Assembly: GCF_032999765.1 (NCBI RefSeq) | Contig: NZ_CP136051.1 | Coordinates: 4,978,501-5,042,500 of the forward strand | Length of the DNA stretch: 64,000 nt | Direction of reading: 5' to 3' | Origin: Imperialibacter roseus | Lineage (GTDB): Bacteria; Bacteroidota; Bacteroidia; Cytophagales; Cyclobacteriaceae | Part shown: positions 46,965 to 54,622 of the stretch, one piece after another | Numbering within the stretch: position 1 is the stretch's first letter | Layout of the letters: each line of letters begins with the position of its first letter | Made by a program: the position numbers and the translations under genes | Notes under the pieces: model-generated | The model's input: only the letters and a program-made list of their open reading frames with translations | Database searches by the model: none | Told to the model about the DNA's origin: nothing

Positions 46965-47750
46965 TCAATTGTCTTTGGCACCGTCGTCGACCCAGCAAGC
47001 TATTGTTTGAATTTCCAAATCAGTTAATGAACCCACCTTCGGCATAGTCTTGTTACCTGTTTTCACCTTGATAGTAGCAGCATTTTCCTGAATAGCTCCG
47101 AATGAAGTGAAGTTTGGAATGCCGGCGGTTCCATTATGGCATGTAGCGACAGCGCAATTGGTGGAGATAATTGAAGAGACCTGATCTTTGAAACTCACGC
47201 CCGACAACACCAAAACCTCTTTGTCTTCTTCACAACCAGTCTCATCCTTAACAGTCACAATATGAAGCCCGCTTGAAACCCCGGTGAACTCACTCGTGGT
47301 GCCGAAGGCACCATCATCCAGTCTGTATTGGAAGCTTCCTCCGTCACCCGTAGCTTCCACGGCAATTGCGCCAGTAGAGGATCCGCAGGTCGAGGAAGTG
47401 GAAGTGGCTTCAATGGTAAGGCCGCCTTCATCAGAGAGACTTGCAGCCACAGTTTTCATACAGTCATTGGCGTCCCTCACGGTTACTGTGTAGGCGCCTG
47501 CCTCTAACCCAGTAAAAAGTCCACTGCTTTGAAACGATTGCCCGTCGATAGAAAACTCATAGCTCCCGGCTCCATCAGTCGCCGTTGCTTCTATTTCCCC
47601 TATCCCTTGCCCGCAAACATCGTTTGACGACCCTTCAATGGATACGACAAGGTCGCTGACAGTGCAGTCCGGTGTGGCATCTTCGTCGCCTCCCCCGCAA
47701 GAGGAAAGAAATACGGTGAGCCCTGTTAGTAAAAGTAAATTTTTTCTCAT
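46965..47750 (-). CDS. Lipoprotein with two SprB-like repeats and a C-terminal CX4CH motif
   Basis: 261 residues. The lipobox FLSSC places the acylated Cys at 18. Two repeats of about 70 residues follow, each ending like GAYTVTVRDANDCMKTV and GLHIVTVKDETGCEEDKE, the pattern of SprB adhesin repeats. The last 75 residues (SSIISTNCAVATCHNGTAGIP...MPKVGSL...IACWVDDGA) resemble the cytochrome-c-like domains of Bacteroidota lipoproteins. The motif is CAVATCH, i.e. CX4CH rather than CX2CH, with a downstream Met as possible sixth ligand. It is the third gene of the ECF sigma operon. Confidence 0.8.
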   Translation of the reverse strand: MRKNLLLLTGLTVFLSSCGGGDEDATPDCTVSDLVVSIEGSSNDVCGQGIGEIEATATDGAGSYEFSIDGQSFQSSGLFTGLEAGAYTVTVRDANDCMKTVAASLSDEGGLTIEATSTSSTCGSSTGAIAVEATGDGGSFQYRLDDGAFGTTSEFTGVSSGLHIVTVKDETGCEEDKEVLVLSGVSFKDQVSSIISTNCAVATCHNGTAGIPNFTSFGAIQENAATIKVKTGNKTMPKVGSLTDLEIQTIACWVDDGAKDN

Positions 47751-47754
47751 AGTC

Positions 47755-49146
47755 TTAGTTTATGGTTTTTTTTAAAAAATGATATTTGGCTGTGACCAGG
47801 GTTCCTGTGGTGAACAAATGGACATCACCGTAGCCAACCCCACCCAACGGGGCTTTTACAAAAGGTTCCAACTGAACTGAAAAATGCCTGGTCAAATAGG
47901 TTTCGATACTGAATGAAGCTGAAACGACACTGAGTGGATGGTTGCTCCAATTTTCCCCGGACCAACCTTTGTAGCGCCCCTCCACACCTTCTTCGTAGAC
48001 GTAGCTATAGTTTTCTGATAGCATCCAGTAAGATGACATGCCTGCGCTAACCCAAATCCGGGTTCTGCCAATATTAACCACCTGCAAGCTGACAGTTATC
48101 GGTACATCCAGCACACTACACGAAGCGTCTGTGCGGATCGGTTCTATCCCACCAGGCCAGCCCGACCCAAACGGCGGGTTGTAGTCGCCTGCACCGGCAG
48201 CATATACCTTGTCGAACTTATACACACCACCCGACAGCTTCCAGCGCCTGCCAGGACTGTACTCAGCTAAAAGCCCAAACCCCTTTCCTATTTCTTTCAA
48301 ACTAGGGTGAAAGCCGATACTGCTTACATCTGGAGAGGCTGCCAGTCCAACCGCAAACCGATAAAAGCCTTCGTCAGGAATTGCCTCAGACGGATTGTCC
48401 ACATATAGTGGTGCCAGGTTAAAGGCTGCCTTGTAACCGATCAGCGGGGAATATGCCAATGGCTTGCTGCTCAGGTGGGTGATTATCTCTGGGCGCTGTT
48501 CATCTTCGAAACCTGCTTCTGAAAAGTCATTTACGTTTCCCGCACCCGGATGACCAGCTGATTGCTGTGTTTGGGGCACCTCTTTGGTTCCAATTGATGC
48601 TTTTGATTCGTCGGCATCAAAGCTGGCTTTGGCTGGCTCTTTTGCCCTTCTTTGCTGAGAAAAGGACTCTCCTTGCTCCGCCCGGCCTTCCCCAGCAATG
48701 CCCGCTGAGTTTGATGTTGAAACTTCTCCGTTTCTATCTGACAGCTCCTCTCTGCCGGGTAATTTGGCGTCGGTTTCCGTTGGCTGATTCTCGTTTAAAA
48801 TTTTCGGCTTGCTTTCGCTTTCCTCTGTTGCCTGGCTATCCAATTGAAGCGTTGATGCGCCACTATTTTTTGGTTGGATTACTCTTCCGATCTCTCCATT
48901 TTTGCTCTCCCGGTTATCAAAATACTCTTTAAGAAACCACCCTGATAAGAAAGCGATGACGGTAAGCACTACTACTGCCGCAACAGCCTTCAGCCCTACA
49001 AAAGAACCCCCTCCTCCTGCGGTAGAAACAGCAGACGCATCGAGTCGGGCCTCCATTAGCAGCCAGTCTTCTTCTCTGAAAGGAAAGTCCTTTTGGCCAA
49101 GCCTCTTCTTGAAAAAGTTTTCGATATTTTGCTCTTTGTCAGACAT
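47755..49146 (-). CDS. Anti-sigma-like N-terminus, transmembrane helix and C-terminal outer-membrane barrel-like domain
   Basis: 463 residues from ATG 49146, which overlaps the sigma-factor gene by eight bases; an in-frame start at 49158 is possible. Residues 1-45 (FFKKRLGQKDFPFREEDW) resemble the sigma-facing segment of Bacteroidota anti-sigma-like proteins. A transmembrane helix lies at about 51-72, then a charged low-complexity stretch of about 170 residues rich in Glu, Ser and Gln. The C-terminal 220 residues alternate like a beta-barrel (WKLSGGVYKFDKVY, TRIWVSAGMSSYWML, HFSVQLEPFVKAPLGGVGYG). Overlap with the sigma gene suggests it regulates that factor. Topology is unresolved. Confidence 0.75.
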   Translation of the reverse strand: MSDKEQNIENFFKKRLGQKDFPFREEDWLLMEARLDASAVSTAGGGGSFVGLKAVAAVVVLTVIAFLSGWFLKEYFDNRESKNGEIGRVIQPKNSGASTLQLDSQATEESESKPKILNENQPTETDAKLPGREELSDRNGEVSTSNSAGIAGEGRAEQGESFSQQRRAKEPAKASFDADESKASIGTKEVPQTQQSAGHPGAGNVNDFSEAGFEDEQRPEIITHLSSKPLAYSPLIGYKAAFNLAPLYVDNPSEAIPDEGFYRFAVGLAASPDVSSIGFHPSLKEIGKGFGLLAEYSPGRRWKLSGGVYKFDKVYAAGAGDYNPPFGSGWPGGIEPIRTDASCSVLDVPITVSLQVVNIGRTRIWVSAGMSSYWMLSENYSYVYEEGVEGRYKGWSGENWSNHPLSVVSASFSIETYLTRHFSVQLEPFVKAPLGGVGYGDVHLFTTGTLVTAKYHFLKKTIN

Positions 49147-49696
49147 TTTCCGATTCAAAGAAGTTTCTTAATTGCTCCTGAAGTCTTTTTCTGGCTTTAG
49201 CATAGTTAGATTTTGAGGTACCAACGGATATCCCCAACTGCCTGGCTATTTCCTCATGCTTGTAGCCCTCAATGGCATATAAATTAAACACCGTCCGATA
49301 CGCTGGTGAGAGGTTTTTCAATATCCCAAGTATCTCTTCGTGCGAAATACCTGATATTACCGTGTCAGCGCTTTCTACCGACTCCGCTTCTTCGAGGTCC
49401 TTCATCTCATTAAATCGAAAATCCTTCCGTGTTCGGTCGATGGCTGCATTGATCATGATCCTCCTCAGCCAGGGGACGAACGGTCTGGAAAGGTCGAACT
49501 TGCCGATGTACTTAAATATTTTCATAAACCCGTCGTTCATAATTTCCACCGCATCTTCCCTGCTTTCTGCGTAGAGTACACAAATATTCATAGCATAGCT
49601 GTAGAATGACTGATAGAGCTCCTTTTGCTGAGCCCTTCTTCCATTCATGCAGCCTTTGATAATTCGCTTCAGCTCGCTATGATCAGAATCTTTCAA
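49139..49696 (-). CDS. ECF RNA polymerase sigma factor
   Basis: 185 residues from TTG 49696; no ATG lies between it and the upstream stop, and the first ATG inside would cut region 2. Region 2 includes KELYQSFYSYAMNICVLYA, DGFMKIFKYIGKFDLSRPF and PWLRRIMINAAIDRTRK. Region 4 includes LSPAYRTVFNLYAIEGYKHEEIA and the DNA-recognition helix RQLGISVGTSKSNYAKARKRL. It is a sigma-70 family ECF factor as found in Bacteroidota, encoded with the barrel/anti-sigma-like gene and the SprB-repeat lipoprotein gene. The cognate promoter is not evident in the 220 bases upstream. Confidence 0.9.
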   Translation of the reverse strand: MKDSDHSELKRIIKGCMNGRRAQQKELYQSFYSYAMNICVLYAESREDAVEIMNDGFMKIFKYIGKFDLSRPFVPWLRRIMINAAIDRTRKDFRFNEMKDLEEAESVESADTVISGISHEEILGILKNLSPAYRTVFNLYAIEGYKHEEIARQLGISVGTSKSNYAKARKRLQEQLRNFFESENV

Positions 49697-49918
49697 TGAC
49701 GGTGGTTGAGATCTTTATAAACAATACATGATAACTTGTCGAAAAGGTTGCCTGCTAAAAAAACTATAGTTCCCGAAATCAAAACAACAGAAGCGTTGCC
49801 TCACCGGAGGATATCATACAATACCGGGAGAAAAATTGTCACCTCTTCTCTAATTTAATGAGAGTCGACTTTTAGAATGTACGGGTGTTTTACTAATATT
49901 GCAATCCGTTTTGGGGAA

Positions 49919-49947
49919 TCGAGGTGTAGCGCAGCCCGGTTAGCGCA
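49919..49947 (+). repeat. 29-nt direct repeat, left copy
   Basis: Identical over all 29 bases to 50256-50284. It contains the 5' acceptor strand, D-arm and first base before the anticodon stem of tRNA-Pro. Confidence 0.9.
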
Positions 49948-49968
49948 TCCCGACGAGTCGGGAGGGTC
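49920..49968 (+). pseudogene. Truncated tRNA-Pro copy
   Basis: The first 28 bases equal the intact tRNA-Pro at 50257 (acceptor 5' strand and whole D-arm). Then TCCCGACGAGTCGGGA (49948-49963) replaces the anticodon arm as a perfect hairpin, followed by GGGTC, the same variable loop as the intact gene. After that the T-arm and the 3' acceptor strand are missing; instead GGCAATTGCC and an A-run lead into the nuclease gene. It cannot fold into a full tRNA, so it is a remnant or the left boundary of an inserted element. Confidence 0.75.
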
Positions 49969-49997
49969 TGGCAATTGCCTCCAAAAAAAAAATTGAT

Positions 49998-50249
49998 GTG
50001 TATAGTGTCTACATCATTGAATCGAAAAGTGGTCGTTGGTATTACGGCTCCTCTGATGATGTAGTACAACGACTGAAAGATCATAACAGTAATCGGTCAC
50101 TCTACACTCGCTTCAAAGGCCCCTGGGAGCTCATATTCCAAAGGGATTTTGAAACGAAGGCAGAAGGTCTTAGGTTTGAAAAGTTGTTGAAAAAAACTCG
50201 GAACAAAGAGTTTATCCAAAGAGAGTATAAAGAGTTCTTTCTTCGATAG
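49998..50249 (+). CDS. Small GIY-YIG nuclease family protein
   Basis: 83 residues from GTG 49998; no in-frame ATG is nearby. YSVYIIESKSGRWYYGSSDD contains the two tripeptide elements of the fold (VYI and YYG in place of GIY/YIG). The catalytic-type Arg of VVQRLKDHN follows, and FETKAEGLRFEKLLKK supplies the conserved Glu. The length is typical of the single-domain UhbP/UPF0213 group. It lies between a truncated and an intact tRNA-Pro and ends seven bases before the latter. Homologues are structure-specific DNA nucleases; a role in spreading this locus is suggested only by position. Confidence 0.88.
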   Translation: MYSVYIIESKSGRWYYGSSDDVVQRLKDHNSNRSLYTRFKGPWELIFQRDFETKAEGLRFEKLLKKTRNKEFIQREYKEFFLR

Positions 50250-50255
50250 TGATTT

Positions 50256-50284
50256 TCGAGGTGTAGCGCAGCCCGGTTAGCGCA
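50256..50284 (+). repeat. 29-nt direct repeat, right copy
   Basis: Same 29 bases as 49919-49947; here it forms the 5' part of the intact tRNA-Pro. Confidence 0.9.
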
Positions 50285-50331
50285 CCACGTTAGGGACGTG
50301 GGGGTCGGAAGTTCGAATCTTCTCACCTCGA
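50257..50331 (+). tRNA. tRNA-Pro, anticodon AGG as read
   Basis: 75 bases fold without mismatch. The acceptor is CGAGGTG with CACCTCG, the D-stem GCGC/GCGC, the anticodon stem CCACG/CGTGG with loop TTAGGGA, the variable loop GGGTC, and the T-stem GGAAG/CTTCT (one G-U) with loop TTCGAAT. The discriminator is A and CCA is not encoded. Counting the seven-base loop gives A34-G35-G36, i.e. AGG for proline CCU. TGG or GGG is the usual bacterial form, so A34 is notable. A terminator hairpin follows directly. Confidence 0.92.
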
Positions 50332-50337
50332 CAAAAG

Positions 50338-50362
50338 GCCAGCAGAATTGCTGGCTTTTTTT
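50338..50362 (+). terminator. Intrinsic terminator after tRNA-Pro
   Basis: GCCAGCA (50338-50344), loop GAAT, TGCTGGC (50349-50355), then seven T. It ends at the 3' end of the convergent RidA gene. Confidence 0.85.
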
Positions 50363-50777
50363 ATTCGATTGTAGCCACACACTTTAGCTCAATGGCAATG
50401 GGTGTGGGCAAGGCAGTTACTTCCACCGTCGTTCGGCAGGGCTGATTGTCTTTGAAATACTCTGCATAAAGACGGTTATAGGCAGCAAAGTCGTCTTTCA
50501 TGTTGGTGAGAAACACGGTCACATCCACCAGGTTTTCCCACTTGCTACCCGATGCCTCAAGAATCAGTTTGACATTGTTAAAAACGGAACGGCACTGCGC
50601 TTCCATGTCGTAGGAGACTATATGTCCGGCCTCGTCCAATTCGACGCCCGGGATTTCCTTCGTTCCCTTTTTCCTGGGCCCCACACCAGAGAGAAAAAGT
50701 AAGTTTCCTACCTTGCGGGCATGCGGATAAAGCCCTACCGGCTCGGGAGCTCCTTCTGCGTTGAAAGCATTTTTCAC
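50361..50777 (-). CDS. RidA family protein (reactive imine/enamine deaminase-like)
   Basis: 138 residues. AEGAPEPVGLYPHARKVGNLLF and LSGVGPR at the start and the C-terminal CRTTVEVTALPTPIAIELKC, with the catalytic Arg in the CRTTVEV block and a Glu near the end, match the YjgF/YER057c/UK114 family. RidA hydrolyses reactive enamine/imine intermediates from PLP enzymes; many paralogues have other ligands. The gene overlaps the aminopeptidase P stop by four bases and is co-transcribed with it, which hints at amino-acid catabolism. Confidence 0.9.
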   Translation of the reverse strand: MKNAFNAEGAPEPVGLYPHARKVGNLLFLSGVGPRKKGTKEIPGVELDEAGHIVSYDMEAQCRSVFNNVKLILEASGSKWENLVDVTVFLTNMKDDFAAYNRLYAEYFKDNQPCRTTVEVTALPTPIAIELKCVATIE

Positions 50778-52066
50778 GACCTGTTCATCAAATCCTCGAT
50801 TTCCTCAGCATGGCATGGCGCACCCGCCAGCAGGTTGATATGGCCTTCTTTGGTGATCACAATATTGTCTTCAATTCTGATTCCAAGCCCTTCCTCACGG
50901 ATATAAATCCCAGGCTCAACCGTGAAAACCATTCCCGGCTCAAATACCTTGTAAATACTGGCCACGTCGTGTACATCAATACCCAGGTGGTGGCTTGTTC
51001 CATGCATAAAGTATTTCTTATAGGCAGGCCACGCAGGGTTCTGCTTCTTAATATCTGTCTTGTCGAGCAAACCAAGCCCCAGAAGTTCGCTTTCCATGAT
51101 TTTCCCAACCTCCTTATGGTACTCAGGTATCACACCACCGGGCGTCAGCATGTCAATGGCATCGTTCTTGACACGCAGCACCGCATCATACACCGCCCTT
51201 TGTCGTTTAGTAAACTTACCATTTACAGGCACAGTGCGGGTAAGATCGGCGTTGTAGTTGCCGTACTCAGCGCCAACGTCCATTAGCAGCACATCACCGG
51301 ATTTAAGTTGCTGGTTGTTCTCGATGTAGTGCAGCACACATGAATTGGCGCCCCCACCTATAATAGGTGTATAGGCAAAGCCTCTGGAGCGATGCAGAAT
51401 AAACTCATATATATATTCCGCCTCCACTTCGTACTCCCACACACCAGGCTTGATCAGTCCCAGCATCTTTCGAAAAGTGTTGGCCGTAATGTCACAGGCA
51501 TGCTTGATGATTTCAATCTCTTTCTCTGATTTTATGCACCGCAGGTCATACAGTATCGGAGCAAGCCGTTCGTAGTTGTACAAGGGATAATGCTCCATGC
51601 ACCATTTTACAAAGCGCTGATTGCTGGTGGTCACTTCTGAAGCTGCCCTTATATGCTCATTCGATTCCAGGTAGATGTTGGTGCTCTCCGCCAGAATGGT
51701 GTACAACACTTTATGAAATTCATGCGACCATTTCACCGTTGTGATACCGCTAATCTCACGGCCTTCCTCTTTTGTAAACTTGTGCCCTTCCCAAATGGCT
51801 ATCTCTTCACTAGTTTCTCGTAGAAAAAGAACTTCTCGCAGACTTTCATCAGGGAAATCAGGTGCCAGCAGCACGATGGTGTCCTCCTGATCGATTCCGG
51901 TAAGATAGAAGAGATCAGCATTTTGTCTGAAGCCCATGGTACCATCAGCATTGGTTGGCATAATATCGTTGGCTCTTACAATGGCCACACTATTGGGCTT
52001 CAATCTTTTCTGCAGCTTTTCTCTGTTATAAGTAAAAAGCTCCTTTCCTGCCGGGCGATATCTCAT
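50774..52066 (-). CDS. pepP: Xaa-Pro aminopeptidase (M24B)
   Basis: 430 residues from ATG 52066; an upstream in-frame ATG at 52120 would overlap the divergent subtilase gene and is less likely. The N-terminal domain has RYRPAGKELFTYNREKLQ. The pita-bread domain carries the metal ligands in LMDVGAEYGNYNADLTRTVPV (both Asp), MHGTSHHLGIDVHD (His), VEPGIYI and IRIEDNIVIT (both Glu). It removes N-terminal residues before proline with two Mn ions. Length and motifs fit PepP; the protein appears cytosolic. Confidence 0.93.
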   Translation of the reverse strand: MRYRPAGKELFTYNREKLQKRLKPNSVAIVRANDIMPTNADGTMGFRQNADLFYLTGIDQEDTIVLLAPDFPDESLREVLFLRETSEEIAIWEGHKFTKEEGREISGITTVKWSHEFHKVLYTILAESTNIYLESNEHIRAASEVTTSNQRFVKWCMEHYPLYNYERLAPILYDLRCIKSEKEIEIIKHACDITANTFRKMLGLIKPGVWEYEVEAEYIYEFILHRSRGFAYTPIIGGGANSCVLHYIENNQQLKSGDVLLMDVGAEYGNYNADLTRTVPVNGKFTKRQRAVYDAVLRVKNDAIDMLTPGGVIPEYHKEVGKIMESELLGLGLLDKTDIKKQNPAWPAYKKYFMHGTSHHLGIDVHDVASIYKVFEPGMVFTVEPGIYIREEGLGIRIEDNIVITKEGHINLLAGAPCHAEEIEDLMNRS

Positions 52067-52098
52067 TCTATTAGTTAGATTTAATTCATAATTGGACA

Positions 52099-53577
52099 AT
52101 GTCTGACTCAAAGATAGCACATCGGAAACATTTCAGAAGTAGGTACGGTCTGTTAAAAGTCTCGTTTATCTGCCTTTTGTCGCTCCAATTCCTGTCTGCT
52201 CGTGCACAGGACAAGTATTGGTATTTCATTAGCGAAGGTATTTCTAAAACAGAAAGCCAAAAAATACTTGAGAGCCTACAACTGGAACCCGTGACCTGGA
52301 GCAAATGGTTTCATGCATGGTCGGCCCACGGAAGCCTTGACAACGAGATCGATGGCGTAGACAGCTGCAGGAAGGTGACTCCGCTGAAACTTCAGCGCAC
52401 CTTATTTGAAGAGCCCACATTGGGCTTTGCCCTGGAGCAGATGGATGCCAAAATCCTTACTAATGAGGGGCTTACCGGGAAAGGAGTGAAAATAGGCATA
52501 ATAGACGGTGGTTTTTTGGGTGCCGAACAGACAGCGTCGCTGGCACCGATTATTGCAGACGGTCGGCTCGTAGCATTTCGCAACTTTCTACAGCCATCAG
52601 ACACTGATCCGTTCGGTGGCTTCCGAAGTTTGGATGATCAGCATGGCACTGAAGTGTGGGAGCTGACGGGCGGATACAATGCTCAAAAACGAATTCAATT
52701 TGGCTTGGCCACCGGTGCCGACTACTACCTGGCCCGAACAGACCACGGAGCCCGGGAGCAGCGGCAGGAAGAAGATTTTCTCATCGCAGCCCTGGAATGG
52801 ATGGACAGCCTGGAAGTAAAGCTGGTTAATATTTCGCTGGGCTATAACACCGACTACGACAACCCGGCAGAAAACTACACTCCTGCAATGATGGACGGAA
52901 AAACCGCATTGGCTAGCCTTGCCTGCCAAAGGGCCACCGAAGAAAAAGGGATGCTCATTGTAGTGGCAGCGGGCAACGACGGTGACAACAGCTGGAAGGT
53001 GATTGACGTTCCGGCAGACGCCCCCGGCGTGCTGACCGTGGGCTCAACTGATTTAAAGTTTTGGAGAAAAATGCCCTTCAGCTCAACGGGTACCGACTTT
53101 ACCCCGTTTTTAAAGCCCGAGATTAGCTGCTTTGCCTCATCTGGCACTTCTTTTTCTGCTCCGGTAATAACCGGACTTGCTGCCTGCCTTTGGGAAAAAT
53201 CTCCGGCACTCTCAAACACCGACCTGAAAGCACTCATCTTGCAGTCTGGCCACCTGGCCGGGGCACCAAACAATTATATGGGCCACGGTGTGCCAAGCGC
53301 AAAATGGCTGCTCTTCAGAATCACGCAAGACCTGGTGGAGATTCCTGAACCGGCGGCCATAGCTCCGCAATCAGCCAATAAGAAGAAGTCTATCACTCTT
53401 GAGGGTGAGGGCAAAAAGAACGTCGTCCTTTTTCATAAAAAAGATAGGTTCAGTGTGATAAAACAGGAGTTTTTCAGCACCGAGACAAACAGCCTGCAGG
53501 TGAAGCAGCTTGAAAACGCAAAGTTCACCACGGTAATAGTTGATCACGAGCTAGTGATGGAGGTGGAGTGGGAGTAA
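52099..53577 (+). CDS. Exported S8 family serine peptidase (subtilase)
   Basis: 492 residues. A signal peptide ends near residue 37 (LSLQFLSARAQ). The catalytic triad is Asp136 in VKIGIIDGGFLG, His182 in DDQHGTEV and Ser350 in SGTSFSAPV, with oxyanion Asn292 in VAAGND. A 90-residue C-terminal extension follows but lacks an obvious type IX sorting domain. It is probably a periplasmic or secreted protease. It is divergent from pepP and convergent with the methyltransferase of the second glycan island. Confidence 0.92.
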   Translation: MSDSKIAHRKHFRSRYGLLKVSFICLLSLQFLSARAQDKYWYFISEGISKTESQKILESLQLEPVTWSKWFHAWSAHGSLDNEIDGVDSCRKVTPLKLQRTLFEEPTLGFALEQMDAKILTNEGLTGKGVKIGIIDGGFLGAEQTASLAPIIADGRLVAFRNFLQPSDTDPFGGFRSLDDQHGTEVWELTGGYNAQKRIQFGLATGADYYLARTDHGAREQRQEEDFLIAALEWMDSLEVKLVNISLGYNTDYDNPAENYTPAMMDGKTALASLACQRATEEKGMLIVVAAGNDGDNSWKVIDVPADAPGVLTVGSTDLKFWRKMPFSSTGTDFTPFLKPEISCFASSGTSFSAPVITGLAACLWEKSPALSNTDLKALILQSGHLAGAPNNYMGHGVPSAKWLLFRITQDLVEIPEPAAIAPQSANKKKSITLEGEGKKNVVLFHKKDRFSVIKQEFFSTETNSLQVKQLENAKFTTVIVDHELVMEVEWE

Positions 53578-53584
53578 TTCATTC

Positions 53585-54553
53585 TCAAGCAGCCTTCTTT
53601 CTAAAATAAAACACTGCTTGATCACCTTTCCCTTCTTCATTCAATTTCTTCGCCAATTTCATCCAATAAAGCTTTTTTCTCTTGTATCTCATATACCCAA
53701 AAAGAGATCTCTTCTCTTCGGTTCGCAGTGGGATTCCCCTCAAATACTTCTCACTACCAGCAAACTGGAAATGAGTCGAATCAAAAACTGTGTTAAACAG
53801 CTGCAAGCCAATGCTGGCGGCCAGTTGAGCAATAGATTGTGTCGAGTGAATAAAAATGTGCCTAGGAGCATCTAGTTGCACCCAGTTAGTGTTGTATTTT
53901 TCCCAAGCATAGCTAGAAACTGTCGGAACTCTGATAATGCAGATACCATTCGGTGAGAGGAGTTCCCTTACTTTTTCAAGAGTCTCCTTTGGGTTGGTAA
54001 CATGTTCAAAAGAGTGATGAAAAGTGATAATATCCCATTTTCCAACGACACTAAATATATCATTTTTTAGAATGTTCAACCCATTTTCATAGGCTATCGG
54101 TTCGTTCAGAAAGGGATCACAGCCAAGTAGGTTTTTAAAGCCTATCTCAGCCAATGGATATAGAAATTTCCTCCCATTTCCACAGCCCACATCAAGAATA
54201 TTACTTTCTCTATTAACTCCTAATCTGTCAAAAATTCTATACTTTCCTTGAGGAGATAAAAAAGAAATCAAGCGGTTAACCAAGTTATCTTTAAATATCG
54301 AATGCAAAACCGCCCTCTTATTTACCCAACCCTTTGCCCCTTTATGTTGACCTTTTGTGTGCTGCGAAAAACTGTAATAACCTTCCTGATAGTATTTGTG
54401 TAAATTAGCTGGGATAGTTTCGATCTGAAGGCAATGACATGACTTACATTGAAAGTAGGTAAACTCTTCCATGAGCCCGTGCATCATTTCCTTCGGGAAA
54501 TATGTGTCATGATTATCCCTAGCATTACATATCCGACAACTTCGTAGTAACAT
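53585..54553 (-). CDS. Class I SAM-dependent methyltransferase with N-terminal zinc motif
   Basis: 322 residues from ATG 54553 (MLLRSCRICNARDN); a longer start at 54592 is in frame. Cys6/Cys9 and the CKSCHC pair near 40 form a zinc-ribbon-like N-terminus. The SAM motif SNILDVGCGNGRKFLYPL and FHHSFEHVTNPKETL follow, then an acidic/aromatic segment. It resembles the zinc-ribbon methyltransferase at 1771-2700 in layout. It belongs to the minus-strand glycan island and probably methylates a sugar or lipid-linked glycan. Confidence 0.85.
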   Translation of the reverse strand: MLLRSCRICNARDNHDTYFPKEMMHGLMEEFTYFQCKSCHCLQIETIPANLHKYYQEGYYSFSQHTKGQHKGAKGWVNKRAVLHSIFKDNLVNRLISFLSPQGKYRIFDRLGVNRESNILDVGCGNGRKFLYPLAEIGFKNLLGCDPFLNEPIAYENGLNILKNDIFSVVGKWDIITFHHSFEHVTNPKETLEKVRELLSPNGICIIRVPTVSSYAWEKYNTNWVQLDAPRHIFIHSTQSIAQLAASIGLQLFNTVFDSTHFQFAGSEKYLRGIPLRTEEKRSLFGYMRYKRKKLYWMKLAKKLNEEGKGDQAVFYFRKKAA

Positions 54554-54622
54554 AAATCTAAAGTTAGAATCTATACAAAAGTGAGCCTTCATTCTGCTAA
54601 CAGTCCTTCGCCAGTTCTGTAG

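Larger units (their letters stand above)
49919..50255 (+). mobile_element. Candidate tRNA-anchored element carrying a GIY-YIG nuclease
   Basis: A unit of 337 bases starts with a 5' tRNA-Pro copy, continues with a hairpin that mimics an anticodon arm and a GIY-YIG gene, and ends exactly where the intact tRNA-Pro begins again with the same 29 bases. The layout is what insertion of a small nuclease-bearing element into a tRNA gene with duplication of its 5' half would leave. No other transposition gene is present, so mobility would rest on the nuclease. This is inference from layout. Confidence 0.35.

Noticed and set aside
50102-50380. 92-residue frame on the minus strand across tRNA-Pro and the nuclease gene
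   Set aside because: Its FELPTPTSLTWCANRAA stretch is the translated complement of the tRNA gene, a common artefact.
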